This document shows positions 43,658-53,033 of a stretch of DNA of 64,000 bases, one piece after another. The stretch's first letter is position 1, and each line of letters starts with the position of its first letter. Where the stretch lies: positions 4,340,001 through 4,404,000 of the forward strand of contig NZ_CP019510.1 of the NCBI RefSeq assembly GCF_002002885.1, written 5' to 3'. The position numbers and the translations under genes were made by a program. Under the pieces are notes generated by a model. That model did no database searches. It worked only from the letters and a program-made list of their open reading frames with translations, and was not told the DNA's origin. This stretch comes from Janthinobacterium sp. LM6. Lineage in GTDB: Bacteria; Pseudomonadota; Gammaproteobacteria; Burkholderiales; Burkholderiaceae_D.

Positions 43658-44664
43658 CAGTGATAGCCATCTTCCGGCAGGACTTTGCCACGAAACACAT
43701 AATATGACCACACCGTATACATCAGGATCACGGGAATGATGAACAGCGCACCCACCAGCGTAAAGCCCTGGCTTTGCGGCGGCGACGACGCTTCCCATAT
43801 CGAGACCGACGGCGGGATGATGTTGGGCCACACGCTGATGCCCAGGCCCGTATAGCCGAGAAAGACGAGCGCCAGCGTGCACAGGAACGGCGCCGCCTGC
43901 CGCCCCTGCCGCAGGGAGCGCAGCAGCAGCCAGCCCGCGCCCAGCACCAGCAGCGGCACGGGCAGGAACCAGAACAATTGCGGCAGCGCAAACCAGCGCG
44001 CGGCGATAGCCGGGTCGACCAGCGGCGTCCAGACGCTGATGACGACGATCACGCCCAGCAGCAGCCAGACGAGCACGCGCGTGAGGCGCACGGCGCGCGC
44101 CTGCAGGCCACCCTGCGTCTTCATGATCAGCCAGGTGCTGCCCAGCAAGGCATACGCCGCCACCAGCCCGGCGCCCGTGAACAGGGAGAACGGCGTGAGC
44201 CAGTCCAGCGCGCCGCCCGCATAGCTGCGGTTGACTACCGGCATGCCCTGGATGTAGGCGCCCAGGGTCACGCCCTGGAAGAAGGCGGCCGCCACCGAGC
44301 CGGCGATGAAGGCCTTGTCCCACACATGGCGCTCGTGCTCGCGCGCCTTGAAGCGGAATTCGAAGGCCACGCCGCGGAAGATCAGGCCCATCAGCATGAA
44401 GCTGAGCGGCAGATAGCAGGCGCTCAGCACCACCGAATACGCGAGCGGAAAGGCCGCCAGCATACCGGCGCCGCCCAGCACCAGCCAGGTTTCATTGCCA
44501 TCCCAGACGGGCGCCACCGTATTCATCATCACGTCGCGTTCGCTCTTCTCCTGGAAAAACGGATACAGGATGCCGATGCCCAGGTCGAAGCCATCCATCA
44601 CCACGTACATCATGATGCTGAACAGGATAATAATGGCCCACATTAGTGGCAGATCAATGCCCAT
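43657..44664 (-). CDS. cydB: cytochrome bd ubiquinol oxidase subunit II
   Basis: 335 aa from the ATG at 44664 (AAGGAGG upstream). Eight or nine TM helices; conserved N-terminus LMWAIIILFSIMMYVVMDGFDLGIGIL and NTVAPVWDGNETWLVL, C-terminus SFTL-like GFTLVGALFIIPVILMYTVWSYYVF. Pairs with CydA to form the quinol oxidase. The gene overlaps cydA by 11 bases. Confidence 0.95.
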   Translation of the reverse strand: MGIDLPLMWAIIILFSIMMYVVMDGFDLGIGILYPFFQEKSERDVMMNTVAPVWDGNETWLVLGGAGMLAAFPLAYSVVLSACYLPLSFMLMGLIFRGVAFEFRFKAREHERHVWDKAFIAGSVAAAFFQGVTLGAYIQGMPVVNRSYAGGALDWLTPFSLFTGAGLVAAYALLGSTWLIMKTQGGLQARAVRLTRVLVWLLLGVIVVISVWTPLVDPAIAARWFALPQLFWFLPVPLLVLGAGWLLLRSLRQGRQAAPFLCTLALVFLGYTGLGISVWPNIIPPSVSIWEASSPPQSQGFTLVGALFIIPVILMYTVWSYYVFRGKVLPEDGYH

Positions 44665-46087
44665 GCGAATGTCCTCCTTGCGCTTGCTCTTCCAGATGCG
44701 CGGCCGATATAGGCCGTGCAGGCGTGCGTTCCTGGCCGGGGCCGCCATGCTCGACGCTCTCCCCTTCGTGCGGCTGCGGCCCCACGCGGATCAGGCGCAG
44801 CAGGTAGCCTATGCCCGTGCCGAACACGGCAAAATAGATGACGACGAACAACAGCAAGGTGATGCCCAGCTGCGTGGCGCCGTGCGCCGAGACGGCATCC
44901 TCCGTGCGCAGCAAGCCGTACACGGTCCACGGCTGGCGGCCGATTTCCGTCGTGTACCAGCCGGCCAGCATGGCCACCAGGCCGCTCGGTCCCATCCACA
45001 GCGCGCAGCGCAGGAACAGGCGCGAGCGCCACAAGGTATTGCGCCAGCGCAGCCATGCGCTCCAGATGCCCAGCGCGATCATCAGCATGCCCAGCCCCGC
45101 CATCAGGCGGAACGACCAGAAGACGACGGCGGAAGGGGGCCGGTCGCGCGGCGCAAATTCCTTCAGGGCGGGTATCGTGCCGTTCCAGTCGTGCGCGAGG
45201 ATCAGGCCGCCCAAGCGGGGGATTTCCACCTTGTACAGGGTTTCCTCGCGCGCCATGTCGGGCCAGCCGAACAGGATCAGCGGCGTGCCCTCGTTGCCCG
45301 TGTTTTCCCAGTGGCCTTCCATGGCGGCCAGCTTGGCCGGCTGGTGCTCGAGGGTATTCAAGCCGTGCAGGTCGCCGATGACGGCCTGGATGGGCGCGAC
45401 CACCAGCAGCATCGACAAGCCCATGGTCATCATCTTGCGGATGGCCGCGTTGTCATTGCCGCGCAGCAAGTGCCAGGCGGCCGACGCCACCACCAGCAAG
45501 GCCGTGGCGAGGAAGGCGGCCACGCTCATGTGCAGCAGGCGGTACGGGAACGAGGGATTGAGGATGACGGCCAGCCAGTCCACGGGCACGACCCGCCCGT
45601 CGATGATTTCATGGCCCTGCGGCGTCTGCATCCAGCTGTTCGAGGCGATGATCCACGTGGCGGAAATCAGGGTGCCGAGCGCCACCATGGCCGTGGCGAA
45701 CATGTGCAGGCCGGGCCCCACGCGGTGCCAGCCGAACAGCATCACGCCGAGGAAGCCCGCTTCCAGGAAGAAGGCCGTCAGCACTTCATAGGCCAGCAGC
45801 GGCCCCGTGATGCTGCCCGCGTAATCGGAAAAGAAACTCCAGTTGGTGCCGAACTGGTACGCCATGACGAGGCCGGAAACGACGCCCATGCCGAAGTTGA
45901 CGGCGAAAATCTTCGACCAGAAATGGTACAGGTCGCGGTACACGCCGTCCTGCGTGCGCAGCCACGCCGCTTCCAGCACCGTCAGGTAACTGGCCAGGCC
46001 GATCGTGATTGCAGGAAAAATGATGTGGAACGAGATGGTGAAGCCGAACTGGACGCGCGCCAGTTCCAGTGCCGTAAGCCCTAACAT
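44654..46087 (-). CDS. cydA: cytochrome bd ubiquinol oxidase subunit I (cyanide-insensitive, short Q-loop type)
   Basis: 477 aa. Heme ligand His21 (FTISFHIIFPAI) and His near 186 (YRLLHMSVAAF), the invariant GRQPWTVYG, and a short Q-loop after GDLHGLNTLEHQPAKLAAMEGHW mark the CIO/short-loop class. Reduces O2 to water with quinol and works at low oxygen or with cyanide. Unusual His-rich C-terminus QGGHSHGH. GGGAAGG lies before the ATG at 46087. First gene of a four-gene operon; an inverted repeat at 46115-46154 lies just upstream. Confidence 0.95.
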   Translation of the reverse strand: MLGLTALELARVQFGFTISFHIIFPAITIGLASYLTVLEAAWLRTQDGVYRDLYHFWSKIFAVNFGMGVVSGLVMAYQFGTNWSFFSDYAGSITGPLLAYEVLTAFFLEAGFLGVMLFGWHRVGPGLHMFATAMVALGTLISATWIIASNSWMQTPQGHEIIDGRVVPVDWLAVILNPSFPYRLLHMSVAAFLATALLVVASAAWHLLRGNDNAAIRKMMTMGLSMLLVVAPIQAVIGDLHGLNTLEHQPAKLAAMEGHWENTGNEGTPLILFGWPDMAREETLYKVEIPRLGGLILAHDWNGTIPALKEFAPRDRPPSAVVFWSFRLMAGLGMLMIALGIWSAWLRWRNTLWRSRLFLRCALWMGPSGLVAMLAGWYTTEIGRQPWTVYGLLRTEDAVSAHGATQLGITLLLFVVIYFAVFGTGIGYLLRLIRVGPQPHEGESVEHGGPGQERTPARPISAAHLEEQAQGGHSHGH

Positions 46088-46114
46088 GTGTTGCCTTCCC
46101 GACGTGTGACGTCT

Positions 46115-46154
46115 GTTTTACCCAGGCCTCCACTCTAGGCTTTCCGGGTAAAAC
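46115..46154. promoter_or_regulatory. inverted repeat upstream of cydA, candidate operator
   Basis: Perfect 9-bp arms GTTTTACCC and GGGTAAAAC with a 22-base centre, 28 bases before the cydA ATG. It is not an FNR/Anr box; no regulator is identified. Confidence 0.5.
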
Positions 46155-46240
46155 ATAACAGACTCAGAAACGGGAGAAAACATAGGATCAGTTTGACGTT
46201 TGCCGAATGACAAGGTCAAGCCGATCCGATGGAAAATGCC

Positions 46241-47815
46241 TCAGGCAGGCTCCGTGATGCCCACGCAATTGCGCCCGTTTTCCTTGGCCACGTACAGGGC
46301 CGCATCGGCGGCCAGCAGCACGGCGTCCGTGCTGCGCTCCCCGTCCGACGACGAGACGACGCCCAGCGAGACCGTGATGGCGCCCGCGCCGGGTATCACG
46401 GCGGCGGCCACCTTGGCGCGCAGGCGCTCGGCCACCTGCATGGCCACGTCGAGGTCGGCATCGGGCAGCAGCATGATGAATTCATCGCCGCCATTGCGGC
46501 ACAGCACGTCGGCATCGCGCGAACAGGCGCGCATCAGCTGCGCCAGGCGCAGGATGACTTCATCGCCCACGGCATGGCCCCAGCGGTCGTTGACTTGCTT
46601 GAAATGGTCGATGTCGATGGCGATGACGGAAAACTGCCGCGCCTGCGCCTGCCAGGCGTCCAGCGCCGCCGCCATGCCACGCCGGTTCGACAGGCCCGTC
46701 AGCGGGTCCGTCTCCACATCCGTCTTCAGCTTGCCGATCTTGTTCTGCAACAATGCCAGGCCTTTCAGCAGGGCTTTCTTGATTTGCGCCGCTTCCACGT
46801 ACCACGAGCGGATGGCGGCGATGCGCTCGGCCGTACCGGGCGCGTCCATGCGCCGCGCGCCCTCGGCCAGCTGCACCAGGGGCCGTGAAATCAGGCTGGC
46901 CAGCCACCAGATGAATGGCAGGCTCAGCAAGGCGATCGGCAGCGAGTGCCATACCGTGTTGGCCATCAGCTGGTTCAGCGGCGCCAGTGTCATGGCCGTC
47001 GGGCGCTGCGCCACGATGCCCCAGCCCGTCGACGGCATGACGGCGTAACCGGCCAGCATGTCCACGCCCAGGCTGTTGTTCATGCGCCGGTTGCCGCCCC
47101 CCTGCTGCGCGATGATGGCGTCGATGACGTCGTTGCTGCCGGCCACGTCGCCCAGGCGGTCCGGGTCCGGGTGGTACAGCAGGCGCCGGTTCTGGTCGAC
47201 CACGTACAGGTAGGAACCGTCGCGGTAGTAATGCTGGCCCAGCATGGTGTACAGGATGTTTTTCTGTTTCAGGTAAATGCTGCCGCCCACGTAGCCCAGG
47301 TAGCGGCCATCCTTGCCCAGGATGGGATGCGAAATGAACACGACCAGGTTGCCGGCCGACGACACGTACGGCTGCGTCACCAGCGGGCGCCGTTCGCGCA
47401 GCGCCTGCACGGCGCCGGCCGAATCGAGCGTGCGGTTTTTCAGGGCCAGGGTTTCCGGCGACACGCCCAGCACCTTGCCCTGGGCATCGACGATGAGCAC
47501 GGAATTGAAGCTGTTCGTTTGCAGGCGCAGGCGCTGCGCCTCGTCCGTCAGCCATTGCTCGTCGCCCATGCGCGAAGGCAGGCCGCCGGCGCTGTAGGCC
47601 AGCTGCTGGCGCGCCGACTGCAGGAAATCCTCGGCCGTGCTGGCCAGCTTGCTCGCATACGCGTGGTTCGCTTCCAGGGTGGTATCGATCAGCAGCTGGC
47701 GCTGCACGCTGTAGCTGGCATAAAACGTATTGGCCAGGGACACCAGGGCGCTGGCAAAGGCCACGAGCACGATCAAGCGGCGCAAATTCATGCGCAGAAC
47801 AGGTTTAGTCCACAT
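46241..47815 (-). CDS. diguanylate cyclase with periplasmic dCache sensor
   Basis: 524 aa from the ATG at 47815. TM1 (about 10-30), a double-Cache periplasmic domain (about 40-270; FISHPILGKDGRYLGYVGGSI is the typical repeat), TM2 (about 285-305), HAMP-like linker and a GGDEF domain with intact GGDEF and an I-site RDAD five residues before. An upstream ATG at 47857 is rejected because it lies inside a TATAAT box. Same design as the enzyme at 18340 but clearly divergent, so a different ligand is likely. Confidence 0.9.
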   Translation of the reverse strand: MWTKPVLRMNLRRLIVLVAFASALVSLANTFYASYSVQRQLLIDTTLEANHAYASKLASTAEDFLQSARQQLAYSAGGLPSRMGDEQWLTDEAQRLRLQTNSFNSVLIVDAQGKVLGVSPETLALKNRTLDSAGAVQALRERRPLVTQPYVSSAGNLVVFISHPILGKDGRYLGYVGGSIYLKQKNILYTMLGQHYYRDGSYLYVVDQNRRLLYHPDPDRLGDVAGSNDVIDAIIAQQGGGNRRMNNSLGVDMLAGYAVMPSTGWGIVAQRPTAMTLAPLNQLMANTVWHSLPIALLSLPFIWWLASLISRPLVQLAEGARRMDAPGTAERIAAIRSWYVEAAQIKKALLKGLALLQNKIGKLKTDVETDPLTGLSNRRGMAAALDAWQAQARQFSVIAIDIDHFKQVNDRWGHAVGDEVILRLAQLMRACSRDADVLCRNGGDEFIMLLPDADLDVAMQVAERLRAKVAAAVIPGAGAITVSLGVVSSSDGERSTDAVLLAADAALYVAKENGRNCVGITEPA

Positions 47816-47953
47816 GGGGTCGACAAGAGAAAGTATTGCGCTAAAGAAAGAGCGCATTATACCGAGACACCCGTGCCAATATTAAAATCTTGGCATCAAT
47901 GGTCAAAGAATGTGTACAAGCGGCAACGCCGAGCGCTGCCGCCTTGATTTACC

Positions 47954-48511
47954 TCAAGCGTGGATGGCGTGCTTGCGGACCCAGTCCGCGTAGCGCTGCA
48001 TCCAGCCCTGGAAGAAACCCAGGCTGGCCGGACCGATGCCGCCATGCTCGTCGAACAGGCCTTCCTTGGCCTGGATAAACATTTCAGGCTGGCCCAGCAA
48101 CGGCACGTCCAGGTAGGCGAGCACATTGCGCAAATGCTGCTGCGCCAGGGCCGTGCCCGTGGCGCCGACGGAAACGCCGAGCACGGCGCCGGGCTTGCCG
48201 CCCCACACGCTCTGGCCGTACGGACGCGAGCCCTGGTCGAGGGCGTTTTTCAGCACGCCGGGAATCGAGCGGTTGTATTCGGGGGTGAGAAACAGCAAGG
48301 CTTGCGAAGCGGAAATGTCCGATTTCAGGCGCAGCACTTGCTCGGACTGCGCGCCGTCGTCATCCTGGTCGTACAGCGGCAAGTCGCCGATTTCGATGTG
48401 CTTGAAGGAAAACTCGGGCGGCGCCAGCTTGATGATGGCGTCGGCCAGCTTGCGGTTGAAGGAATCCTTGCGCAGGCTGCCGACGATGATTGCGACTTGA
48501 TATTGGCTCAT
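47954..48511 (-). CDS. NADPH-dependent FMN reductase
   Basis: 185 aa flavodoxin-fold reductase: GSLRKDSFNRKLA FMN-phosphate loop near the N-terminus and the conserved PEYNRSIPGVLKNALD. Resembles ChrR/azoreductase-like NADPH:FMN or quinone reductases. GGGGATTTAT precedes the ATG. Preceded by a hairpin (48534-48567) that ends any transcript from alr. Confidence 0.92.
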   Translation of the reverse strand: MSQYQVAIIVGSLRKDSFNRKLADAIIKLAPPEFSFKHIEIGDLPLYDQDDDGAQSEQVLRLKSDISASQALLFLTPEYNRSIPGVLKNALDQGSRPYGQSVWGGKPGAVLGVSVGATGTALAQQHLRNVLAYLDVPLLGQPEMFIQAKEGLFDEHGGIGPASLGFFQGWMQRYADWVRKHAIHA

Positions 48512-48533
48512 ATAAATCCCCGATGATGGTTAA

Positions 48534-48567
48534 AGAAAAGCCCTGAGGTGCGATGCACATCAGGGCT
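48534..48567 (-). terminator. hairpin terminator downstream of alr
   Basis: AGCCCTGA.GTGC / GCAC.TCAGGGCT with a 3-base loop; TTTTCTTT follows on the minus strand. Confidence 0.7.
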
Positions 48568-48614
48568 ATCTTGCCACACAATCATCGGTTTCGCGCTGCT
48601 TAGCGTGCGAAACC

Positions 48615-48717
48615 AGCGCACCTGAAAAAATGCTCAGGGCTAGGCGCCTTGCCGAAGACAGTACGAATGTACGGCAAGGCAAGGCAACAACGCCATGGGC
48701 GTTTTGGCAGGTGCGCT
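48615..48717 (-). other. structured inverted-repeat element, copy A (alr 3' region)
   Basis: Outer perfect 10-bp arms AGCGCACCTG (48615-48624) and CAGGTGCGCT (48708-48717). Inside are a GCCTTGCCG / CGGCAAGGC stem (48646-48680) capped by GTAC/GTAC, and an AACGCC-ATG-GGCGTT hairpin (48689-48703). The right arm covers the alr stop codon. Motif order ATGCT, AGGCG, CAGTxCGA, GGCAAC, CGCC is shared with copy B. Could be a betaproteobacterial structured RNA family (possibly the Rfam 'toxic small RNA' type); not searched. Confidence 0.6.
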
Positions 48718-49837
48718 AGCGTGCCAGGCCCCGGTATTCGCGGTAATAGCGCCCGCCCAGGTTCGTCAGCACCTCGTAGCCGATGGTATTGGCCATGGCC
48801 GCCACGGCGTCGACCGGGTGTTCGGCGCAGATCAGGTCGACCAGGCTGCCCGGCGCGACGCGTTCCTGGTCGATGGCGCTGACGTCCAGCGTAATCGAAT
48901 CCATCGAGATGGCGCCGATCTGCGGCACTTTCACGCCGTCGACGATGGCCAGGCCCTGGTTGCTCATGCTGCGCAGCCAGCCATCGGCGTAACCGACGGA
49001 AATAGTCGCCACCTGGCGCGGCTCGCTGGCCGTGTAGCGGCGGCTGTAGCCCACGTGGTCGCCGGCGGCAATCGTGCGCGTCTGCATGACCTTGCCCTGC
49101 AGCCGCACCACCGAGCGCAGCGGATTCGGTTCGCCGCCCTGCGGCCCGATGCCGTACAGGGCCGCACCGGGACGCACCAGGTCGAAGTGATAGTCGGGCG
49201 ACAAAAAGATGCCCGAGGAATTGGCCAGGCTGGCGCGGTACTGCGGCAAACGGGCGCGGATGGCGATAAATCGGGCCAGCTGCTCGCCATTCATGGGGTT
49301 GGCGCGTTCGTCGGCGCACGCCAGGTGGCTCATCAGGTAACGCACCTTGATACCGTCAAGAAAGTGCGGGTCCAGCAGCCAGGCGTCGATTTCCTGCGGC
49401 GACAAGCCCATGCGCGACATGCCCGTGTCCACCTGCACGATGGCGTCCAGGGTGGTGCCCAGCGTTTTTGCATGCGCGCGCCAGCCTGCTACCTGCGGCT
49501 CGCTGTTGAGTACGGGCGTCAAGCCGTGGGCCGTGAATTCGCCTTCCGTGCCGACGGGCGGGCCGTGCAGCACGAAGATGGCCGCATCCGGCGCCACGTG
49601 CGGGCGCAGGCTGATGCCCTCTTCCAGGTGGGCGACGAAGAAATGACGGCAACCTTCTTCATACAGGGCCGCGCCCACTTGCGCGGCACCGAGGCCATAC
49701 GCGTCGGATTTGACGACGGCGGAACAGGCGGCCGGGTGCGCCTTGTCGCGCAACAAGCGGTAGTTGGCGCGCACGGCATCGAGGTCCACCGTCAGGATGG
49801 CGCCGCTACGCTCTTTCGGAGGCATGCTGGCCGCCAT
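48716..49837 (-). CDS. alr: alanine racemase, probably catabolic (DadX type)
   Basis: 373 aa from the ATG at 49837, one base after the dadA stop. PLP lysine Lys43 in VVKSDAYGLG, the second catalytic base Tyr in GYSRRYTA, and the phosphate-binding GYADG motif are present. Converts L- to D-alanine. Placement directly after dadA points to L-alanine catabolism (DadX role), though it may also be the cell-wall enzyme if no other alr exists. The stop codon lies in the right arm of structured element A. Confidence 0.93.
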   Translation of the reverse strand: MAASMPPKERSGAILTVDLDAVRANYRLLRDKAHPAACSAVVKSDAYGLGAAQVGAALYEEGCRHFFVAHLEEGISLRPHVAPDAAIFVLHGPPVGTEGEFTAHGLTPVLNSEPQVAGWRAHAKTLGTTLDAIVQVDTGMSRMGLSPQEIDAWLLDPHFLDGIKVRYLMSHLACADERANPMNGEQLARFIAIRARLPQYRASLANSSGIFLSPDYHFDLVRPGAALYGIGPQGGEPNPLRSVVRLQGKVMQTRTIAAGDHVGYSRRYTASEPRQVATISVGYADGWLRSMSNQGLAIVDGVKVPQIGAISMDSITLDVSAIDQERVAPGSLVDLICAEHPVDAVAAMANTIGYEVLTNLGGRYYREYRGLAR

Positions 49838-49838
49838 C

Positions 49839-51128
49839 TCAGGCCACCGCGTGTTGCAGTTTGCCATTGCCCTGCGCGCCGCTGTAGCGGCTGACGGACA
49901 GGTCGTCGGCCAGGATGGCCGGCTGTTTCGACGACATCAGGTCGGCCAGCAATTGCGCCGAACCGCAGGACATGGTCCAGCCCAGCGTGCCGTGGCCCGT
50001 GTTCAGGAACAGGTTGCGCAGCGGCGTGCGGCCGACGATCGGCGTGCCGTCCGGCGTCATCGGGCGCAAGCCCGTCCAGAAAGTAGCCTCGGCCGTGTTG
50101 CCGCCGCCGGGGAACAGGTCGTTGACGACCATTTCCAAGGTTTCGCGGCGGCGCGGGTTCAGGTTCAGGTTGTAGCCGGCGATTTCCGCCATGCCGCCCA
50201 CGCGGATGCGGTCGTCGAAACGGGTGACGGCAATCTTGTAGGTTTCATCGAGGATGGTCGACACGGGCGCCTTGGCCGCGTTGACGATAGGCACGGTGAT
50301 CGAATAGCCCTTCAGCGGATACACGGGGATGTCCAGCAACGGCTTCATGAAGCCCGTCGAGTAGGAGCCGAGCGCCACGACATAGGAATCGGCCTTGACG
50401 ATTTCCGCGCCGCATTGCACGCCAGCAATTTCGTCGCCCTGCGTCAGCAAGGCGTCGATGGACACGCCGTAGCGGAACTTCACGCCCAGCGCCTCGGCCA
50501 TCTCGGACAGGCGGGTGGTAAACAGCTGGCAATCGCCCGTTTCATCGTTGGGCAGACGCAAGCCGCCGAACAGTTTATCCTTGACCGCTTCCAGGGCCGG
50601 CTCGGCGCGCGACAGCTCGTTGCGCTGCAGCACCTCATACGGCACGCCCGCGTCTTTCAACACTTCGATATCCTTGGCGGCGTCGTTGTATTGTTTTTCG
50701 GTACGGAACAATTGCATCGTGCCTTGCTGGCGGCCTTCATACGTGATGCCGGCCTCGGCGCGCAGCACCTTGAAGCAGTCGCGGCTGTATTCGGCCAGGC
50801 GCACCATGCGTTCCTTGTTCACGGCATACGCTTCCGGTGTGCAATTACGCAACATCTGCCACATCCATTTGAGCTGGGCGGCGCTGCCGTCGAGCGAGAT
50901 GGCCAGGGGCGCGTGGCGCTGCATCATCCACTTCACGGCTTTCAGGGGAATGCCGGGCGCAGCCCATGGCGAAGCGTAGCCGGGCGAGATTTGCCCCGCA
51001 TTCGCGAAGCTGGTTTCCAGTGCCGGGCCCGGCTGGCGGTCGATGACGGTCACCTCATGTCCTGCCTTGGCCAGATAGTAAGCACTGGTGACGCCGATGA
51101 CGCCGCTACCCAGAATCACAATACGCAT
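49839..51128 (-). CDS. dadA: D-amino acid dehydrogenase
   Basis: 429 aa FAD enzyme oxidising D-alanine and other D-amino acids to 2-oxoacids, passing electrons to quinone. FAD Rossmann motif [20 protein letters not shown] at the N-terminus, [22 protein letters not shown], and the C-terminal [16 protein letters not shown] and [13 protein letters not shown] signatures are all present. GAGGAAACT precedes the ATG. Divergent from an Lrp-type gene and followed by alr. Confidence 0.96.
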   Translation of the reverse strand: MRIVILGSGVIGVTSAYYLAKAGHEVTVIDRQPGPALETSFANAGQISPGYASPWAAPGIPLKAVKWMMQRHAPLAISLDGSAAQLKWMWQMLRNCTPEAYAVNKERMVRLAEYSRDCFKVLRAEAGITYEGRQQGTMQLFRTEKQYNDAAKDIEVLKDAGVPYEVLQRNELSRAEPALEAVKDKLFGGLRLPNDETGDCQLFTTRLSEMAEALGVKFRYGVSIDALLTQGDEIAGVQCGAEIVKADSYVVALGSYSTGFMKPLLDIPVYPLKGYSITVPIVNAAKAPVSTILDETYKIAVTRFDDRIRVGGMAEIAGYNLNLNPRRRETLEMVVNDLFPGGGNTAEATFWTGLRPMTPDGTPIVGRTPLRNLFLNTGHGTLGWTMSCGSAQLLADLMSSKQPAILADDLSVSRYSGAQGNGKLQHAVA

Positions 51129-51234
51129 AGTTTCCTCATTATATTTTTTTAGGCTGACGCCAGATTAACCGCTATCATATGGGGAAAGAGCCAGTATTTG
51201 TTCACGTATAAATCGAGATATTCAGCAATAAATC

Positions 51235-51735
51235 ATGAGAATCCTTAAAGAATCGGCACGTGGCCTCGACAAGCTGGATCGCCACATCCTGCGCATCCTG
51301 CAACAGGATGGCCGCATCTCGATGAAAGACCTGGGTGAACAGGTAGGACTGTCCATTACGCCCTGCATCGAGCGGGTCAAGCGCATGGAGCGCGACGGCG
51401 TCATCACGGGCTACCACGCCAAGGTGAACCCGGCCGCGCTGGGCGCCAAGCTGCTCGTCTTTGTAGAGATTACGCTGAATCAAAAATCCGCGTCCGCCTT
51501 CGAGCAATTCCGCCGCGAAGTGCTGCAGATTCCCGAAGTGCAGGAATGCCACCTGGTGTCGGGCGACTTCGATTACCTGATCAAGGCGCGCATCCATGAA
51601 ATGGCCGAGTACCGCAAGCTGCTGGGCGACATGCTGCTGCAGTTGCCGGGCGCCGCGCAATCGAAGAGCTATGTGGTGATGGAAGAAATCAAGGAAACCC
51701 TGGCGCTCTCGACCGACGTATTGCAAAATCGCTGA
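51235..51735 (+). CDS. Lrp/AsnC-family regulator, probably of dadA-alr
   Basis: 166 aa. Winged-helix DNA-binding domain (LDRHILRILQQDGRISMKDLGE, about 13-65) and RAM/AsnC effector domain (about 75-155; VQECHLVSGDFDYLIKAR). Its size and divergent position 106 bases from dadA match DadR/Lrp regulators that sense alanine or leucine. The intergenic region is AT-rich, as usual for Lrp sites. Confidence 0.92.
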   Translation: MRILKESARGLDKLDRHILRILQQDGRISMKDLGEQVGLSITPCIERVKRMERDGVITGYHAKVNPAALGAKLLVFVEITLNQKSASAFEQFRREVLQIPEVQECHLVSGDFDYLIKARIHEMAEYRKLLGDMLLQLPGAAQSKSYVVMEEIKETLALSTDVLQNR

Positions 51736-51882
51736 AGGTACCGCCTGCCGGTACCGACGGCATCAAATTTTGCACCTTTGTATAATCTTGTAGCACATTC
51801 GCGGCGACACAAGCACACTCCCTCCTGACATCACGCCCGTCCCCTCTGAGATTGGAAGCAGTGATGCACACTGGGAGTCCAT

Positions 51883-52230
51883 ATGAACACATTGATAAAA
51901 CTGGCAGCTTCCTGCCTCGCGGGCCTGGCCGTGGCCATGTGCACCGCCAGTGAATACAAGGTCAACCGCGCGCCGGACAATGGCGCCATCTATCAAAACA
52001 TCAAGGTCGGCAAGACCACCCGCCTCGACCTCGACGCGGCCCTGGGCAACGCCACCGTCGTCAGCTTCGATCCCGGCTATGAAGTCTGGGTCTACAAGAA
52101 CCAGCTGAAAACGCCCAGCATGACGCGTTTGATCCCCCTGCTGGGCGAAAAAGGCACGCGCGAAGTGGCCGTCATGTTCGACCAGGCGGGCATCGTCAAG
52201 AAATTCCGCATCCACGAGCCGCGCAGGTAG
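51883..52230 (+). CDS. small exported protein, SmpA/OmlA-like
   Basis: 115 aa. Hydrophobic N-terminus (TLIKLAASCLAGLAVAMC) ending in a Cys that is not a standard lipobox (Met before Cys), so lipidation is doubtful. The rest (IYQNIKVGKTTRLDLDAALG, then DPGYEVWVYKNQ) resembles the SmpA/OmlA fold of BamE-like proteins. GGGAGTCCAT precedes the ATG. A TATAAT at 51781-51786 is a candidate -10 with a poor -35. Confidence 0.8.
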   Translation: MNTLIKLAASCLAGLAVAMCTASEYKVNRAPDNGAIYQNIKVGKTTRLDLDAALGNATVVSFDPGYEVWVYKNQLKTPSMTRLIPLLGEKGTREVAVMFDQAGIVKKFRIHEPRR

Positions 52231-52331
52231 GCGCAGGCCGCGCACGTGTGCGACAGCGTAACGCAGCCGCCAGCCAGATGGCTATACTGGCTGCTGGCTC
52301 CCGCCGCCCACCTACCCTGCAAGGAGTTTCC

Positions 52332-52898
52332 ATGCGCCTGCCCCTGATCGCTCCGAAAGACCTGACGCCCGAACAAAAGCCGCTGTACGACGATATGCGC
52401 AAAGGCATCACCAGCAATTTCAACGATTTCATCGCCGTGCGCGAAGACGGCGCCCTGATGGGGCCGTGGAATCCATGGCTGCACGAACCGGCCATCGGCA
52501 AGGCGATCTGGAACCTGACCCTGGCCATGACGGCCAACGCCACGCTGCCCGACAAGGTGCGCCAGATTGCCATCCTGGTGGTTGGCGCGCGCTACAACGC
52601 CGCCTATGAAATCTACGCCCACATCGCCGTCGCGGAGCGCGAAGGCATGCCTGCCGAGCGCCTCGCCACGCTGGTAGCCGACGTCAAGCCGCTCGACCTG
52701 GACAAGCAGGAAAGCGTGGCCTACGACCTGGCTTACGCACTCAGCCGTGGCGGCACGCTGCCGGAGCCGCTGTACCGACTGGCGCTGGCCACCTTCGGCC
52801 AGCACGGCATCAACGAGCTGATCTACCTCGTGGGCCTGTACGCGCTGGTATCGACCACCTTGAACGGCTTCAACGTGCCGGTGCCGGAACGCGACTGA
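52332..52898 (+). CDS. carboxymuconolactone decarboxylase family protein
   Basis: 188 aa; AAGGAG 7 bases before ATG. Helical AhpD-like fold: PDKVRQIAILVVGARYNAAYEIYAHIAVAEREGMP matches the family core. The redox CxxC of AhpD is absent, so it is of the CMD rather than peroxidase type. Substrate unknown; monocistronic. Confidence 0.88.
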   Translation: MRLPLIAPKDLTPEQKPLYDDMRKGITSNFNDFIAVREDGALMGPWNPWLHEPAIGKAIWNLTLAMTANATLPDKVRQIAILVVGARYNAAYEIYAHIAVAEREGMPAERLATLVADVKPLDLDKQESVAYDLAYALSRGGTLPEPLYRLALATFGQHGINELIYLVGLYALVSTTLNGFNVPVPERD

Positions 52899-53033
52899 AG
52901 GGCCTTGCCCTGCACTGCTCATGCCGCTTCTGCGCGGCGGCACGCCTGGCCTGGCGTGCCGCCGCGCGGTTCGACGGTGTGCGCCCGCCGCGCCCTCTTG
53001 ATTTACACTGGCGTTTTATTCTCCGGTGCCTCC

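Noticed and set aside
47855-47861. ATG at 47857 as the start of the GGDEF protein
   Set aside because: It lies within a TATAAT box and adds a non-conserved N-terminus; the ATG at 47815 puts the first TM segment in place.
51138-51143. TATAAT just upstream of dadA as its promoter -10
   Set aside because: It overlaps the ribosome site and would leave a leader of about two bases, and no -35 fits; the AT-rich stretch is more likely an Lrp-type region.
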